In this document: piece after piece, positions 1 to 7,021 of the stretch | Numbering within the stretch: the first letter of the stretch is position 1 | Layout of the letters: the number at the start of each line of letters is the position of its first letter | NCBI RefSeq assembly: GCF_000620505.1 | Contig: NZ_JIBC01000006.1 | Location: 248,001-312,000, forward strand | Reading direction: 5' to 3' | DNA: 64,000 nucleotides | Origin: Sulfitobacter sp. 20_GPM-1509m | GTDB taxonomy: Bacteria > Pseudomonadota > Alphaproteobacteria > Rhodobacterales > Rhodobacteraceae | Notes under the pieces: generated by a model | Database searches by the model: none | What the model was told of the DNA's origin: nothing | What the model saw: only the letters and a program-made list of their open reading frames with translations | Program-made: the position numbers and the translations under genes

Positions 1-863
1 TCGTCCATATCCATCAGGAATTCGACGGTGCCGGCACATTCGTAATTCACGTGTTTGCAGATTTTATAGCCAAGCGCGCAAATCTCCTCGCGCTGCTCGG
101 GCGTCAGGTAGGGGGCGGGGGCGCGTTCCACGACCTTCTGGTTGCGGCGCTGGACGGAACAGTCGCGTTCATACAGGTGGTACATGCCGCCATGTTTGTC
201 GCCCAATATCTGCACCTCGACGTGGCGCGCGCGCAGGATCATCTTTTCCAGATAGCCCTCGCCGTTGCCAAAGGCGGCTTCGGCCTCGCGGCGGCCTTCC
301 AGCACCTTGTCCTCCAGCTCGTCGGGGCCGTTGATCGGGCGCATGCCCCGCCCACCGCCGCCCCACGACGCTTTCAGCATCAGCGGATAGCCGACCTCGG
401 CCGCCTCGGCGCGGATCGCATCCATGTCGGTGCCCAGCACTTCGGTCGCGGGGATCACCGGCACACCGGCCTCGACCGCCACACGCCGCGCGCTGGCCTT
501 GTCGCCAAGGGCGCGCATGGTCTCGGCCCGGGGACCAATGAAGGTGATGCCCGCCGCGTCGCAGGCATCGACGAAATCGGGGTTCTCCGACAGCAGGCCA
601 TAACCGGGGTGGATCGCATCGGCGCCCGACATGCGGGCCACGCGGATGATTTCCTCGATGCTCAGATAGGCCGCCACCGGCCCCATGCCCTCGCCGATGC
701 GATAGGCTTCGTCCGCCTTGAACCGATGCAGGCCCAGCTTGTCCTCCTCGGCAAAGACGGCCACCGTCTTTTTGCCCATCTCGTTGGCCGCACGCATGAT
801 GCGGATGGCGATTTCACCACGGTTGGCAATGAGGATTTTCGAGAATTCGGTCAAAACGGGCAT
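1..863 (-). CDS. pyc: Pyruvate carboxylase, N-terminal part (runs off left edge)
   Basis: This is the N-terminal biotin-carboxylase region of pyruvate carboxylase, which makes oxaloacetate from pyruvate and bicarbonate using ATP and biotin. About 287 codons are visible. The protein begins MPVLTEFSKILIANRGEIA, carries the ATP-grasp glycine-rich loop (KASWGGGGRGM), the RDCSVQRRNQK stretch, and reaches AGTVEFLMDMD at the window edge. The segment YLSIEEIIRVARMSGADAIHPGYG is closer to pyruvate carboxylase than to the AccC subunit of acetyl-CoA carboxylase. The ATG at 863-861 is preceded by an AAGG-like ribosome site. It is transcribed divergently from uvrD. The biotinyl domain lies outside the window, so AccC-type or propionyl-CoA carboxylase subunits remain less likely alternatives. 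Confidence 0.88.
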   Translation of the reverse strand, partial: MPVLTEFSKILIANRGEIAIRIMRAANEMGKKTVAVFAEEDKLGLHRFKADEAYRIGEGMGPVAAYLSIEEIIRVARMSGADAIHPGYGLLSENPDFVDACDAAGITFIGPRAETMRALGDKASARRVAVEAGVPVIPATEVLGTDMDAIRAEAAEVGYPLMLKASWGGGGRGMRPINGPDELEDKVLEGRREAEAAFGNGEGYLEKMILRARHVEVQILGDKHGGMYHLYERDCSVQRRNQKVVERAPAPYLTPEQREEICALGYKICKHVNYECAGTVEFLMDMD

Positions 864-1097
864 CCTTTGTTGGAACGGTCGATTTGCGGTGGCGTAGGTC
901 TAGGACGAATTTGTCGCAGGGTACAGCAACATGATGTCTGTCTGTCCTGCACGGTCCCATCCCTTGATTTTTACCTCTTCGGACTGTTTCAGAACAGCCA
1001 CTTGCACCCTATTCTGGAAATTCCGGCCCGCCGCGCTGCAAAAAGCGCCATGTCAGACCCGCTTTGCGCCAAACGGATCAAACGGAATTTGTGATCG

Positions 1098-1112
1098 GAA
1101 CATTTTGGGAAC
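1098..1112. promoter_or_regulatory. LexA (SOS) operator upstream of uvrD
   Basis: GAAC-ATTTTGG-GAAC is a perfect GAAC-N7-GAAC direct repeat, the alphaproteobacterial LexA box (GTTC-N7-GTTC on the other strand). It lies 41 bp before the uvrD start codon, in the pyc-uvrD divergent spacer, as expected for SOS control of a repair helicase. The match is seen directly; binding is inferred. Confidence 0.75.
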
Positions 1113-1152
1113 ATGGCTTTTCTTAATGCACGTTCCGAATTAAGAAGGTCGC

Positions 1153-3564
1153 ATGAGTGATTTCGATGAAATGGACGCCTTTGAGGGCGCTTCGCTGTCC
1201 GCCCGCGCCATGGCCGCGCGCCCGCAGCCCTATCTGGACGGGTTGAACCCTGCCCAACGTGCCGCGGTCGAACAGATGGACGGCCCTGTGCTGATGCTGG
1301 CGGGGGCGGGCACCGGCAAGACCCGCGCCCTGACTGCGCGAATCGTGCACCTGCTGATGACGGGACGCGCCCGTCCGAACGAAGTGCTTGCGGTGACATT
1401 CACCAACAAGGCCGCGCGCGAGATGAAAAACCGCGTGAACCAGATGCTGGGCCAGCAGATCGAAGGCATGCCGTGGCTGGGCACGTTCCACGCCATATGT
1501 GTGAAGCTGTTGCGGCGGCACGCGGAGCTGGTGGGGTTGAAGTCGAACTTTACCATTCTGGACACCGACGATCAGTTGCGTCTGTTGAAACAACTGGTCA
1601 GTGCGGCGGGCATTGACGACAAACGCTGGCCCGCGCGGCAACTGGCCGGTGTTATTGATGCATGGAAAAACCGCGCCCTGACGCCGGACAAGATCCCGTC
1701 GGCGGATGCGGGGGCCTACAATCACAAGGGTGTGGAGCTGTATGCCCAATACCAGCGCCGTCTGATCGACCTGAACGCCACCGATTTCGGTGACCTGCTG
1801 CTGCATATGGTCACGATCTTTCAGAAACACCCCGATGTGCTGGAGCAATACCAGCGTTGGTTCAAATACATCCTTGTGGACGAATATCAGGACACCAACG
1901 TGGCCCAGTACCTGTGGCTGCGGCTGCTGGCGAGCGGGCACAAGAACATCTGTTGCGTGGGCGACGACGACCAGTCGATCTATGGCTGGCGCGGGGCCGA
2001 GGTGGGCAACATCCTGCGGTTTGAAAAGGATTTTCCAGGATCGCATGTGGTGCGGTTGGAACAGAATTACCGCTCGACCCCGCATATTCTGGCGGCGGCT
2101 TCGGGCGTGATCGCGGGCAACACCGACCGTCTGGGCAAGACGCTGTGGACCGAGGAGACCGAAGGCGAGATGGTGCGCCTGATCGGACATTGGGACGGTG
2201 AGGAAGAGGCCCGCTGGATCGGTGAAGAGATCGAGGCGGCGCAGCGGGGCACCCGTGGCCTGCGGGCGATGAACCTGGACGAAATGGCGATCCTGGTCCG
2301 CGCCTCGCACCAGATGCGCGCGTTCGAGGACCGGTTTCTGACCATTGGCTTGCCGTACCGCGTGATCGGTGGCCCGCGCTTTTACGAGCGGTTGGAAATC
2401 CGCGACGCGATGGCCTATTTCCGCATCGTGGTGTCGCCCGACAACGATCTGGCGTTTGAACGTATCGTCAACACGCCAAAGCGGGGTCTGGGCGACAAGG
2501 CGCAGCAGACCATCCAGATCACGGCGCGCGCCAATGGTGTGAATCTGGTCGAAGGCGCGCGGATCGCGGTTGAGCAGGGGCTGATCAAGGGCAAGGGCGG
2601 TTCAGAGTTGCGCAAGCTGGTCGAGGGGATCGACCGCTGGTCCGCGATGCTGCGGGCCAATGGCACCCGCATTCTGGACGATGACGACAGCGTGGTGGAC
2701 ACCGAAACCGATACGACGCCCGACTATACCCATATCGAACTGGCCGAGGTGATTCTGGATGACAGCGGCTATACCGCCCACTGGCAGAACGACAAGACAC
2801 CCGAGGCGCCGGGGCGGCTGGAGAACCTCAAGGAGCTGATCAACCAGTTGCACAATTTCGAGAACCTGCAAGGGTTTCTGGAACACGTCAGCCTGATCAT
2901 GGACAACGAGCAGGAAGGCGAGGGCGCCAAGGTCAGCATCATGACCCTGCACGCGGCCAAGGGGCTGGAGTTTCCCATGGTGTTCCTGCCCGGCTGGGAG
3001 GATGGCCTGTTCCCGTCGCAACGCTCGATGGATGAAAGCGGGCTGAAGGGGCTGGAGGAAGAGCGCCGCCTTGCCTACGTGGGCATCACCCGCGCCGAAG
3101 AGGTCTGTACGATCTCTTTCGTGTCCAACCGGTTCGTATTCGGCCAGTGGCAGTCGGCGCTGCCGTCGCGGTTCATTGACGAATTGCCCGCCGATCATGT
3201 CGATGTGCTGACCCCGCCGGGGTTGCATGGTGGCAACTATGGCGCGGCCGGCATGGCCGAGGTCAAATCCCGCCTGCACGATGCGGCAGCCGATGCCAAT
3301 GTCTACAACTCGCCCGGATGGCGGCGCTTGCAGGCGCGCAGCCAGACGCGCCCCGTCAGCCAGCCGCGCGAATCGCGCAACACCACCATCGACGCCAGCG
3401 CGGTCAGCAGCTTTACCGTGGGCGAGCGGGTGTTCCACCAGAAGTTCGGCTATGGCGCGGTCGTCGGGATCGAGGGCGACAAGCTGGAGATCGACTTTGA
3501 AAAGGCGGGCACCAAGAAAGTCGTGTCCAAGTTCATCACCGGCACCGACGACATCCCGTTCTAG
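1153..3564 (+). CDS. uvrD: UvrD/PcrA-type ATP-dependent DNA helicase
   Basis: Superfamily 1 3'-to-5' DNA helicase acting in nucleotide-excision and mismatch repair and in clearing stalled forks. The 803 residues carry the Q-motif region (LNPAQRAAV), Walker A AGAGTGKT (residues 50-57), Walker B DEYQDT (243-248), motif III GDDDQSIYGWRG (270-281) and, towards the C-terminus, LHAAKGLEF and VGITRAEE. A short Tudor-like tail (VGERVFHQKFGYGAV) ends the protein, as in PcrA/UvrD where it contacts RNA polymerase. The ATG at 1153 has an AAGAAGG ribosome site. A LexA box lies upstream, so SOS induction is likely. Length is normal for the family (about 720-800). Confidence 0.96.
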   Translation: MSDFDEMDAFEGASLSARAMAARPQPYLDGLNPAQRAAVEQMDGPVLMLAGAGTGKTRALTARIVHLLMTGRARPNEVLAVTFTNKAAREMKNRVNQMLGQQIEGMPWLGTFHAICVKLLRRHAELVGLKSNFTILDTDDQLRLLKQLVSAAGIDDKRWPARQLAGVIDAWKNRALTPDKIPSADAGAYNHKGVELYAQYQRRLIDLNATDFGDLLLHMVTIFQKHPDVLEQYQRWFKYILVDEYQDTNVAQYLWLRLLASGHKNICCVGDDDQSIYGWRGAEVGNILRFEKDFPGSHVVRLEQNYRSTPHILAAASGVIAGNTDRLGKTLWTEETEGEMVRLIGHWDGEEEARWIGEEIEAAQRGTRGLRAMNLDEMAILVRASHQMRAFEDRFLTIGLPYRVIGGPRFYERLEIRDAMAYFRIVVSPDNDLAFERIVNTPKRGLGDKAQQTIQITARANGVNLVEGARIAVEQGLIKGKGGSELRKLVEGIDRWSAMLRANGTRILDDDDSVVDTETDTTPDYTHIELAEVILDDSGYTAHWQNDKTPEAPGRLENLKELINQLHNFENLQGFLEHVSLIMDNEQEGEGAKVSIMTLHAAKGLEFPMVFLPGWEDGLFPSQRSMDESGLKGLEEERRLAYVGITRAEEVCTISFVSNRFVFGQWQSALPSRFIDELPADHVDVLTPPGLHGGNYGAAGMAEVKSRLHDAAADANVYNSPGWRRLQARSQTRPVSQPRESRNTTIDASAVSSFTVGERVFHQKFGYGAVVGIEGDKLEIDFEKAGTKKVVSKFITGTDDIPF

Positions 3565-3635
3565 GGCAGGTCGCAAACAGCCGCCCGTTGCCGCCTTTGC
3601 GCTTGCCGTGAATCGGCATCACTTCTACGCTGAAG

Positions 3636-3810
3636 GTCCAAGGTGCCGCCCAAGGGCGGAGAATTGGGAAGCCGGTGCGACTCCGGCGCTGCCCCCGCAA
3701 CGGTGAGGGTGGGATGCGATTGGCAAGGCCACTGGGGACACAGCCCCCGGGAAGGCGCCGCTCGCGGGCCGCAAGGCCGCCCGCCCCAAGCCCGGAAACC
3801 AGCCTTGGTG
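3636..3810 (+). ncRNA. Cobalamin (AdoCbl) riboswitch aptamer
   Basis: The RNA has the landmarks of a cobalamin riboswitch in the right order: P1 strand CCAAGG (3638-3643) pairing with CCTTGG (3803-3808), GGTGCC at the P2 entry, GGGAAGCCGGTGCGACTCCG, then GCTGCCCCCGCAACGGTGA of the core, a variable GC-rich P10/P11 region, and a B12-box-like GGAAACCAGCC (3793-3803). It starts about 70 bp after the uvrD stop. The only open reading frame downstream on this strand is the 90-aa orphan at 3930. In this family adenosylcobalamin binding usually switches the downstream gene off. Confidence 0.9.
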
Positions 3811-3869
3811 TTACGTGAATCGCGGGTGGCGATGAAAGCGGCTGTGCACTGGTCTGTTTTCCGTGCTGC

Positions 3870-3923
3870 CCTTTCCGAGCCGTCCGACCAAAGGAATACG
3901 TCACGGGGCGTGACCGGAAAGGA
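3870..3923 (+). promoter_or_regulatory. Candidate riboswitch expression platform that hides the ribosome site
   Basis: CCTTTCCG (3870-3877) is an exact 8-nt complement of CGGAAAGG (3915-3922), the purine-rich ribosome-binding segment of the ORF starting at 3930. Between them GTCACG-GGG-CGTGAC (3900-3914) forms a 6-bp hairpin. Together they could sequester the ribosome site when the aptamer is bound. No U-run terminator is visible, so translational control is the better reading. The pairings are seen; the switching mechanism is inference. Confidence 0.5.
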
Positions 3924-3929
3924 CGACAG

Positions 3930-4202
3930 ATGTTTTCAAAGATCGTGGCAGGGCTTGCCGATCTGGATGATGCCGGTGTCGATGGCGACGCGGCGGCGCG
4001 GGCGGGGTTTCTGGAATGGGTGTTCACCCTGCCGCAGGATGTGCGGCCCAGACAGGCGGCGCAGGATGTGCTGTCGCATTGGGAGGATGAAAATCCGGGA
4101 CCTGCGGTCAGCGCCTTTCGTGACCACCTTGAAGCGGCAACACGCTATGTGCCGACCCCACAGCGCCGTGGCGGGGCCGCAGGGCGACGGGTGGTGCATT
4201 AG
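3930..4202 (+). CDS. 90-aa protein of unknown function under a cobalamin riboswitch
   Basis: I do not recognise this protein. It is 90 residues, begins MFSKIVAGLADLDDAG and is acidic in the middle (VLSHWEDENPGPAVSAFRDHLE), with an arginine/glycine-rich tail (RRGGAAGRR). It looks soluble and largely helical: no signal peptide, membrane segment or cysteine is present. The ATG at 3930 is preceded by GGAAAGGACGAC, a good ribosome site. It is the sole gene between the riboswitch and the convergent sRNA array, so it is the likely regulated output. Plausible roles (inference only) are cobalamin handling or a B12-independent bypass. It has no homology that I can name. Confidence 0.7.
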   Translation: MFSKIVAGLADLDDAGVDGDAAARAGFLEWVFTLPQDVRPRQAAQDVLSHWEDENPGPAVSAFRDHLEAATRYVPTPQRRGGAAGRRVVH

Positions 4203-4627
4203 GCGTTTTATGAATCACCCAGCGCTGCAGCAGCCTCACCGGTTGTTGGTGTGAGCCAGCAGTGGTTTGTGACAAGCGACTTTGCTGGGCAAACCGATCG
4301 ATAGGTCTGCTCTCCTTGGGGCTCAAAGTAGTCGTTCGCGCGATTTGCAGGGAATGTCCGGTTCGAGTCTGTTCCGCATTCCCCCGCGCGGAATCAAGGC
4401 CGCAGGCCGCCGCGCATCGCCGGGCCGCCCCACGGCACGGCGATTTGGCTGCTGTTGTGCGTGACGGACAGGTGGGATGTGCTTAGCTGCCATAAAGTGG
4501 CATGCACGACGGTCGGATCGCCGCACCTCGGCCCGTCGATGCGCGGCTTAGCGAATGGCAGCTTCGTCCCGCACAGCGGCCAATCGCGCCCCGCGCAGGC
4601 GCCACATTCCGAAAATTCCGGCAAGAC
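4203..4627. other. Non-coding stretch, 425 bp, no gene seen
   Basis: No convincing reading frame on either strand. It holds several inverted repeats: CTCACC/GGTGTGAG near 4234-4255, GGGAATG (4350-4356) with CATTCCC (4377-4383), and ATCGCCG/CGGCGAT near 4417-4445. The segment around 4490-4570 (GCCATAAAGTGGCATGCA ... GCGAATGGCAGCTTCGTCCC) resembles sequence I associate with dispersed intergenic elements in Roseobacter genomes, but that is recollection, not proof. Confidence 0.35.
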
Positions 4628-4670
4628 ATAAAAAAACGGCGGCCCCGGGAGGATGGGACCGCCGCCTTTG
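4628..4670 (-). terminator. Rho-independent terminator of the DUF1127-CcsR transcript
   Basis: On the minus strand a GC-rich hairpin (GGCGGTCCC / GGGGCCGCC) with an ATCCTCCC loop is followed by TTTTTTT. The loop keeps the cuckoo motif in slightly altered form, so terminator and sRNA hairpin are the same element. Confidence 0.85.
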
Positions 4671-4709
4671 CAATTGCCGGGACCAGGGAGGAGGAGAGGC
4701 CCGACAATT
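4628..4709 (-). ncRNA. ccsR: CcsR-like sRNA unit 5 (last), ends in an intrinsic terminator
   Basis: Two stem-loops read on the minus strand. The first has CCTCCTCCC in its loop (complement of 4686-4694) and a CCGGG/CCCG stem. The second is a GGCGGTCCC...GGGGCCGCCG stem with the variant loop ATCCTCCC (complement of 4647-4654), followed by a T-run (complement of 4630-4636). It therefore doubles as the Rho-independent terminator of the whole array. Confidence 0.75.
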
Positions 4710-4713
4710 TAAG

Positions 4714-4783
4714 GTGCGGCAATACCTGGGAGGAGGGACTGCCGCGTATTTTCACCACCGGGCCAGGGAGGAGGAGAGGCCAA
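4714..4783 (-). ncRNA. ccsR: CcsR-like sRNA unit 4
   Basis: Two hairpins on the minus strand with CCTCCTCCC loops (complements of 4766-4774 and 4728-4736). Stems seen: CCAC/GTGG plus GGCC/GGCC around the first, and GCGGCA/TGCCGC around the second. The paired-hairpin design matches CcsR RNAs of Rhodobacter sphaeroides. Confidence 0.75.
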
Positions 4784-4822
4784 GTGGCGATCTGTGTCCC
4801 CGTTTGATCGGGGAAAGGGTGC

Positions 4823-4890
4823 GACGGCACTTGGGAGGAAGGGCCGCCGCCTTGTTCACCACCGGGTCAGGGAGGAGGAGAGACCCAAGT
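4823..4890 (-). ncRNA. ccsR: CcsR-like sRNA unit 3
   Basis: Hairpin with a GGGTC/GACCC stem and CCTCCTCCC loop (complement of 4870-4878), then a GCGACGGC/GCCGCCGC stem whose loop has the variant CTTCCTCCC (complement of 4833-4841). It is flanked by the CCCCG-loop-CGGGG spacer hairpins at 4798-4813 and 4903-4918. Confidence 0.72.
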
Positions 4891-4924
4891 GGCGATCCGT
4901 ACCCCCGTTTGACCGGGGTATCCT

Positions 4925-4998
4925 GTGCGGCGACACCTGAGGGAGGAGCGGTGTCGCCGCGTTAGTCACTGCGCAGGTCAGGGAGGAGGAGAGACCGG
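4925..4998 (-). ncRNA. ccsR: CcsR-like sRNA unit 2
   Basis: First hairpin: short GGTC/GACC stem with CCTCCTCCC loop (complement of 4981-4989). Second: a perfect 11-bp stem, GCGGCGACACC (4927-4937) with GGTGTCGCCGC (4950-4960), loop GCTCCTCCC. The strict stem complementarity despite different sequence from unit to unit shows selection for structure. Confidence 0.75.
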
Positions 4999-5034
4999 CA
5001 GCGATGTCGTATCCCCGTTTGATCGGGGAAAAGG

Positions 5035-5106
5035 TGCGGCGGCATCAGGGAGGAGGAGAGATACCGCCGCGTCGTGACGGACATTTCCGGGAGGAGGTGG
5101 AAATGC
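5035..5106 (-). ncRNA. ccsR: CcsR-like sRNA unit 1 (closest to the DUF1127 gene)
   Basis: It begins 12 bp after the DUF1127 stop codon. First hairpin CATTTCC (5099-5105 complement) with GGAAATG (5082-5088 complement) and a CCTCCTCCC loop (complement of 5089-5097). Second: GCGGCGG/CCGCCGC stem with CCTCCTCCC loop (complement of 5048-5056). CcsR RNAs in R. sphaeroides are released by processing from a DUF1127 co-transcript and use the C-rich loops to bind target mRNAs. Confidence 0.78.
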
Positions 5107-5117
5107 CCGAACTCGAA

Positions 5118-5345
5118 TTAGTTGGCGCCGTAAGCTGCTTCTGTAGCAATGCGGCGGATTTGCGAACGGTGCAGGCCGAGATCAGCGAGATCGCGATCAC
5201 CCAAGCCTGCCAGCTCGTTGAATGTTTTGCGGTAGACGGCGCGTTTTGCCTGGCGGGCTGCCGCGGCATCCAGGATGCGGGCTGTGGTTGCCAGAAGACG
5301 CTCTGTCAGGCTGCTGTATGTTGTTGTCTGGTTCAGATAGGCCAT
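5118..5345 (-). CDS. ccaF1: DUF1127 small RNA-binding protein (CcaF1-like)
   Basis: A 75-residue basic protein with the DUF1127 core at residues 38-67 (YRKTFNELAGLGDRDLADLGL, HRSQIRRIA). In Rhodobacter sphaeroides the DUF1127 protein CcaF1 is encoded directly upstream of the CcsR sRNAs, binds RNA and affects their maturation. The same arrangement holds here: ten cuckoo hairpins start 12 bp beyond its stop codon. I chose the ATG at 5345 (MAYLNQTTTY), the usual start for the family; an in-frame ATG 30 bp upstream (MKHTSEAPTN) is possible, and neither has a strong ribosome site. Stress control by heat-shock sigma factors is known for the R. sphaeroides locus, but I could not fix a promoter here. 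Confidence 0.88.
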   Translation of the reverse strand: MAYLNQTTTYSSLTERLLATTARILDAAAARQAKRAVYRKTFNELAGLGDRDLADLGLHRSQIRRIATEAAYGAN

Positions 5346-5442
5346 GTTCGTCGGTGCCTCGGATGTGTGTTTCATGTTCGTTTGTGTTCGTGTTGACCTC
5401 AATTTAGTGAAATGCTGCGTCTGCACAATAGACGTATCAACA

Positions 5443-5459
5443 TTGCTGCCATGCAGCAA
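5443..5459. promoter_or_regulatory. Inverted repeat TTGCTGC-CAT-GCAGCAA, candidate operator
   Basis: A perfect 7-bp inverted repeat with a 3-bp centre sits in the divergent spacer between the DUF1127 gene (about 100 bp upstream of its start) and mrp (about 120 bp upstream). A second, weaker repeat, CGTCT-N7-AGACG, lies near 5418-5434. The shape suits a dimeric transcription factor; I cannot name which. Confidence 0.4.
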
Positions 5460-5576
5460 ATGCATAGGGATCACTGACCTATTTTCGCAAAGCGCCCAAG
5501 CCTTGTGCAGACCGCCGATAGGGGTTGCACCTTTGGCCCCAGATGCCACAACAATGGCGCTGAACAGAGGTAATAC

Positions 5577-6650
5577 ATGACACTCACAACTGAACTGATC
5601 ACCGCCGCGCTGAAACGAGTCGCCTTGCCCGATGGTGGCGACCTGATCAGCCGCGATTTGATTCGTGCCATTCAGATCGACGGTGCCGCCGTGCGATTTG
5701 TCATAGAAGCTCCGACGCCCGAGGCGGCACAGGCCATGGGCGCGGTGCGCGAGGCGGCGCAGGCTGCCGTGGCTGCCGTGCCCGGTGTGGCAAGCGTTCA
5801 GGTGGCGCTGACCGCCCACGGCCCCGCGGCCAAACCCGCAGCGCCCCCCAGTCTGAAGATCGGCGGTCACCCCAAGCCGCAGGATGGCCCGACCAAACCG
5901 TCGGGGGTTCAGCGTATTCTGGCCATCGGGTCCGGCAAGGGCGGGGTGGGCAAATCCACCGTTTCGTCGAACCTGGCGGTGGCGCTGGCCAAACAGGGCC
6001 GCAAGGTCGGCCTGCTGGATGCGGACATCTATGGCCCGTCACAGCCGCGCATGATGGGCGTGAACAAGCGCCCCGCATCGCCCGACGGCAAGACGATCAT
6101 CCCTTTGCACGCCCATGGCGTCACGCTGATGTCCATCGGCTTCATGATGGAAGAGGGCAAGGCCGTGGTCTGGCGGGGTCCGATGCTGATGGGCGCGCTG
6201 CAACAGATGCTGGGGCAGGTGCAGTGGGGCGAGCTGGACGTGCTGCTGGTCGACCTGCCGCCGGGCACAGGCGATGTGCAACTGACGCTGTGCACCAAAT
6301 CCGAACTGACGGGGGCCATCGTGGTCAGCACGCCGCAGGACGTGGCGCTGATTGATGCGCGCAAGGCGCTGGATATGTTCAAGACGCTGAAAACGCCGGT
6401 GCTGGGCCTGATCGAGAACATGTCGATGTTCATCTGCCCCGATTGCGGCGCGCAGCACGAGATCTTTGGCACCGGCGGCGTGGCGGCCGAGGCGCAGAAG
6501 ATGGGTGTGCCCTTGCTGGGGGCCTTGCCGATTGATCTGGAAACGCGGCTGGCGGGCGACAATGGCACGCCGGTGGCGGCTGGCGACGGGCCGATGGCAC
6601 AGGCCTATGCGCGGATTGCCAAGGGGCTGATCGACGGCGGCATGGCGTGA
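5577..6650 (+). CDS. mrp: Mrp/ApbC-type iron-sulfur cluster carrier ATPase
   Basis: P-loop NTPase of the Mrp/NBP35/ApbC family that receives and transfers [4Fe-4S] clusters in the cytoplasm. The 357 residues comprise an N-terminal MIP18-like (DUF59) domain (about 1-80), a proline-rich linker, the deviant Walker [12 protein letters not shown] (118-128), the [12 protein letters not shown] stretch (146-157) and the cluster-binding CPDC (Cys287, Cys290). The ATG at 5577 follows an AGAGGT ribosome site. The gene stands alone, and a near-perfect 13-bp hairpin follows it. Length and motifs are typical for alphaproteobacteria. Confidence 0.95.
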   Translation: MTLTTELITAALKRVALPDGGDLISRDLIRAIQIDGAAVRFVIEAPTPEAAQAMGAVREAAQAAVAAVPGVASVQVALTAHGPAAKPAAPPSLKIGGHPKPQDGPTKPSGVQRILAIGSGKGGVGKSTVSSNLAVALAKQGRKVGLLDADIYGPSQPRMMGVNKRPASPDGKTIIPLHAHGVTLMSIGFMMEEGKAVVWRGPMLMGALQQMLGQVQWGELDVLLVDLPPGTGDVQLTLCTKSELTGAIVVSTPQDVALIDARKALDMFKTLKTPVLGLIENMSMFICPDCGAQHEIFGTGGVAAEAQKMGVPLLGALPIDLETRLAGDNGTPVAAGDGPMAQAYARIAKGLIDGGMA

Positions 6651-6665
6651 TCCGCCTGTAATCCT

Positions 6666-6703
6666 GCGCGCGGTTTGCCTCTATATATATGCAAGCCGCG
6701 CGC
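6666..6703 (+). terminator. Strong hairpin after mrp, without a U-run
   Basis: GCGCGCGGTTTGC (6666-6678) pairs with GCAAGCCGCGCGC (6691-6703), 13 bp with one G-U pair, around a TATATATA-rich loop 15 bp after the mrp stop. No T-run follows, so it may be an mRNA 3' stabiliser or a Rho-dependent end rather than a true intrinsic terminator. Confidence 0.45.
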
Positions 6704-6981
6704 GCTGCGCTGCGCGTCAGCGTAAAGCCTGCGGATAATGGCCCCATCTCAGATGTATCAGGGCGAACGCTCCGCCCTACGGATGTCATTTTCCCGCCTC
6801 TGAGGATTCATCAGAACTGACGGCTGCGTGGCATGGGCTCTGCCATCTCGTGCAGCCTTTTCACCAACCCTCGCGCACCGCGGCTGCTCTGGCGGGTGCC
6901 TCGACGGTTGTGGCGGCGTGGAATGACAGATGGTCAAGCTTGGAGAGACGCCCCCGGGCGTTCCGCCTGCAACTTGCCGTT

Positions 6982-7007
6982 TGGGAATTCATGGGACCGG
7001 CGTGGGT
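6982..7007 (+). promoter_or_regulatory. MraZ-type box array A (TGGGA x3)
   Basis: TGGGA at 6982 and 6992 and TGGGT at 7003 give start-to-start spacings of 10 and 11 bp. MraZ is known to bind TGGGN direct repeats separated by about 5 bp at its own promoter, so this fits autoregulation of the dcw cluster. Confidence 0.6.
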
Positions 7008-7021
7008 GGCGGCGGTCATTG

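Noticed and set aside
4340-4390. tRNA-like T-loop (GGTTCGAGTC)
   Set aside because: The surrounding bases do not form an acceptor stem, D-arm or anticodon arm.
4647-5097. Series of strong Shine-Dalgarno sites (GGGAGGAGG) for small plus-strand ORFs
   Set aside because: The ORFs behind them lack start codons at proper spacing and coding character; the functional strand is the minus strand, where the motif is CCTCCTCCC.
4640-5100. CRISPR-like array of short repeats (GGGAGGAGG every 35-55 bp)
   Set aside because: The repeated core is only 9 bp and always sits in the loop of a hairpin whose stems vary; spacers are structured, no cas genes are near, and a terminator and DUF1127 gene frame it. It is an sRNA array.
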